A stretch of DNA of 5,612 nt from Pseudomonadota bacterium. GTDB taxonomy: Bacteria; Pseudomonadota; Alphaproteobacteria; Rhizobiales; Rhizobiaceae. The stretch spans positions 1 to 5,612 of the forward strand of contig JAEWFU010000033.1 of NCBI GenBank assembly GCA_023388675.1, written 5' to 3'. The position numbers were made by a program, and so were the translations under genes. The notes under the pieces were generated by a model. That model did no database searches. It saw only the letters and a program-made list of their open reading frames with translations, and was not told the DNA's origin. This document shows, piece after piece, positions 5,044 to 5,612 of the stretch. Numbering within the stretch: the stretch's first letter is position 1; every line of letters starts with the position of its first letter.

Positions 5044-5612
5044 ATGGCGCGTTCGGCGATCATCAACGTCATGGTTCAGGCAGCCATGAAGGCCGGCCGC
5101 TCGCTGTCGCGCGACTTCGGCGAGGTACAGAACCTTCAGGTCTCGCTCAAGGGGCCGGGTGACTATGTCAGCCAGGCCGACCGCAAGGCCGAGGAGATCA
5201 TCCACGCCGAGCTTTCAAAGGCCCGGCCCGGCTATGCTTTCCTGATGGAGGAGCGTGGCGCGGTCGAAGGTGACGATGACCAGCATCGCTGGATCGTCGA
5301 TCCGCTCGACGGTACGACGAACTTCCTGCACGGCATCCCGGTCTTTTCCATTTCGATCGCGCTGGAGCGGCAGGGCCAGATCGTCGCCGGCGTCATATAC
5401 AATCCGGCGATGGACGAGCTCTACACCGCCGAGCGCGGCGGCGGCGCGTTCATGAACGATCGCAGGCTGCGCGTTGCGGCACGCACCAAGCTCTCCGACG
5501 CGGTGATCGGCACTGGCATCCCCCATCTCGGCCGCGGCCATCACGGGCGCGCTTTGGTCGAGTTGAAGAACGTGATGGGCGAGACGGCCGGCATTCGCCG
5601 TCTCGGCTCGGC
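5044..5612 (+). CDS. suhB: Inositol-1-monophosphatase family protein (SuhB-type), 3' end outside window
   Basis: The frame stays open from the ATG at 5044 to the right edge, giving 189 residues of a protein usually about 265 long. It belongs to the Mg-dependent, Li-sensitive phosphatase family that hydrolyses myo-inositol monophosphates and related sugar phosphates in the cytoplasm; SuhB of E. coli also has an rRNA-transcription role. The metal-site signature WIVDPLDGTTN (83-93) carries Asp86, Asp89 and Gly90-Thr91. The upstream acidic pair is Glu69-Glu70 in FLMEERG, where many homologues have GEE. YVSQADRKAEEII (41-53) is the conserved early helix, and RRLGSA near the right edge matches the family RxxGSA motif. 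GGAG at 5033-5036, 7 nt before the ATG, is a good ribosome binding site. The short gap from efp suggests co-transcription. The substrate in this organism is not shown by sequence. Confidence 0.94.
   Translation, partial: MARSAIINVMVQAAMKAGRSLSRDFGEVQNLQVSLKGPGDYVSQADRKAEEIIHAELSKARPGYAFLMEERGAVEGDDDQHRWIVDPLDGTTNFLHGIPVFSISIALERQGQIVAGVIYNPAMDELYTAERGGGAFMNDRRLRVAARTKLSDAVIGTGIPHLGRGHHGRALVELKNVMGETAGIRRLGS

Noticed and set aside
4281..5072. A 263-codon minus-strand frame opposite efp
   Set aside because: It is antisense to an unambiguous EF-P and has no recognisable domain.

Overview
The window looks like chromosomal DNA of a high-GC alphaproteobacterium of the order Rhizobiales, most likely Mesorhizobium or a close Phyllobacteriaceae relative. 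Three things point there: the elongation factor P and SuhB-type phosphatase sequences, GC-rich third codon positions throughout, and an intergenic foldback repeat of the rhizobial intergenic mosaic (RIME-like) kind. The genus is recognised from memory of such sequences, not from a search.

Left part, minus strand (1-1927). A two-gene set is read right to left. First is a secreted 411-aa parallel beta-helix protein (692-1927). Next is the N-terminal part of a secreted SO2930-family (HNE_0200-type) diheme c-type cytochrome, cut by the left window edge (1-473). These two families are known to occur as neighbours, but their biochemical job is not established. The 218-bp gap between them is mostly filled by a 156-bp foldback element with perfect 47-bp inverted arms (496-651).

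Middle (1928-2628). A TetR/AcrR-family regulator is transcribed divergently from the beta-helix gene. The 74-bp divergent gap contains two short, nearly adjacent dyads that are good operator candidates. The simplest reading is a repressor controlling itself and the beta-helix/cytochrome pair.

Right part, plus strand (2720-5612). Four genes follow in one direction: a divergent ThiE/TenI-fold protein, a secreted SEL1-repeat protein starting 3 nt after it, elongation factor P with the modifiable Lys34, and an inositol-1-monophosphatase family gene cut by the right edge. The first two are clearly an operon, and efp and the phosphatase are probably a second close pair (31-nt gap). A 118-nt gap separates the pairs, with no convincing terminator or promoter. 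This half looks like conserved housekeeping-type chromosome.

No tRNA, rRNA, CRISPR array, transposase or phage gene was seen. No gene-free stretch exceeds 300 bases; the longest is the 218-bp repeat-bearing gap. The least-understood part is the TetR / beta-helix / diheme cytochrome locus.
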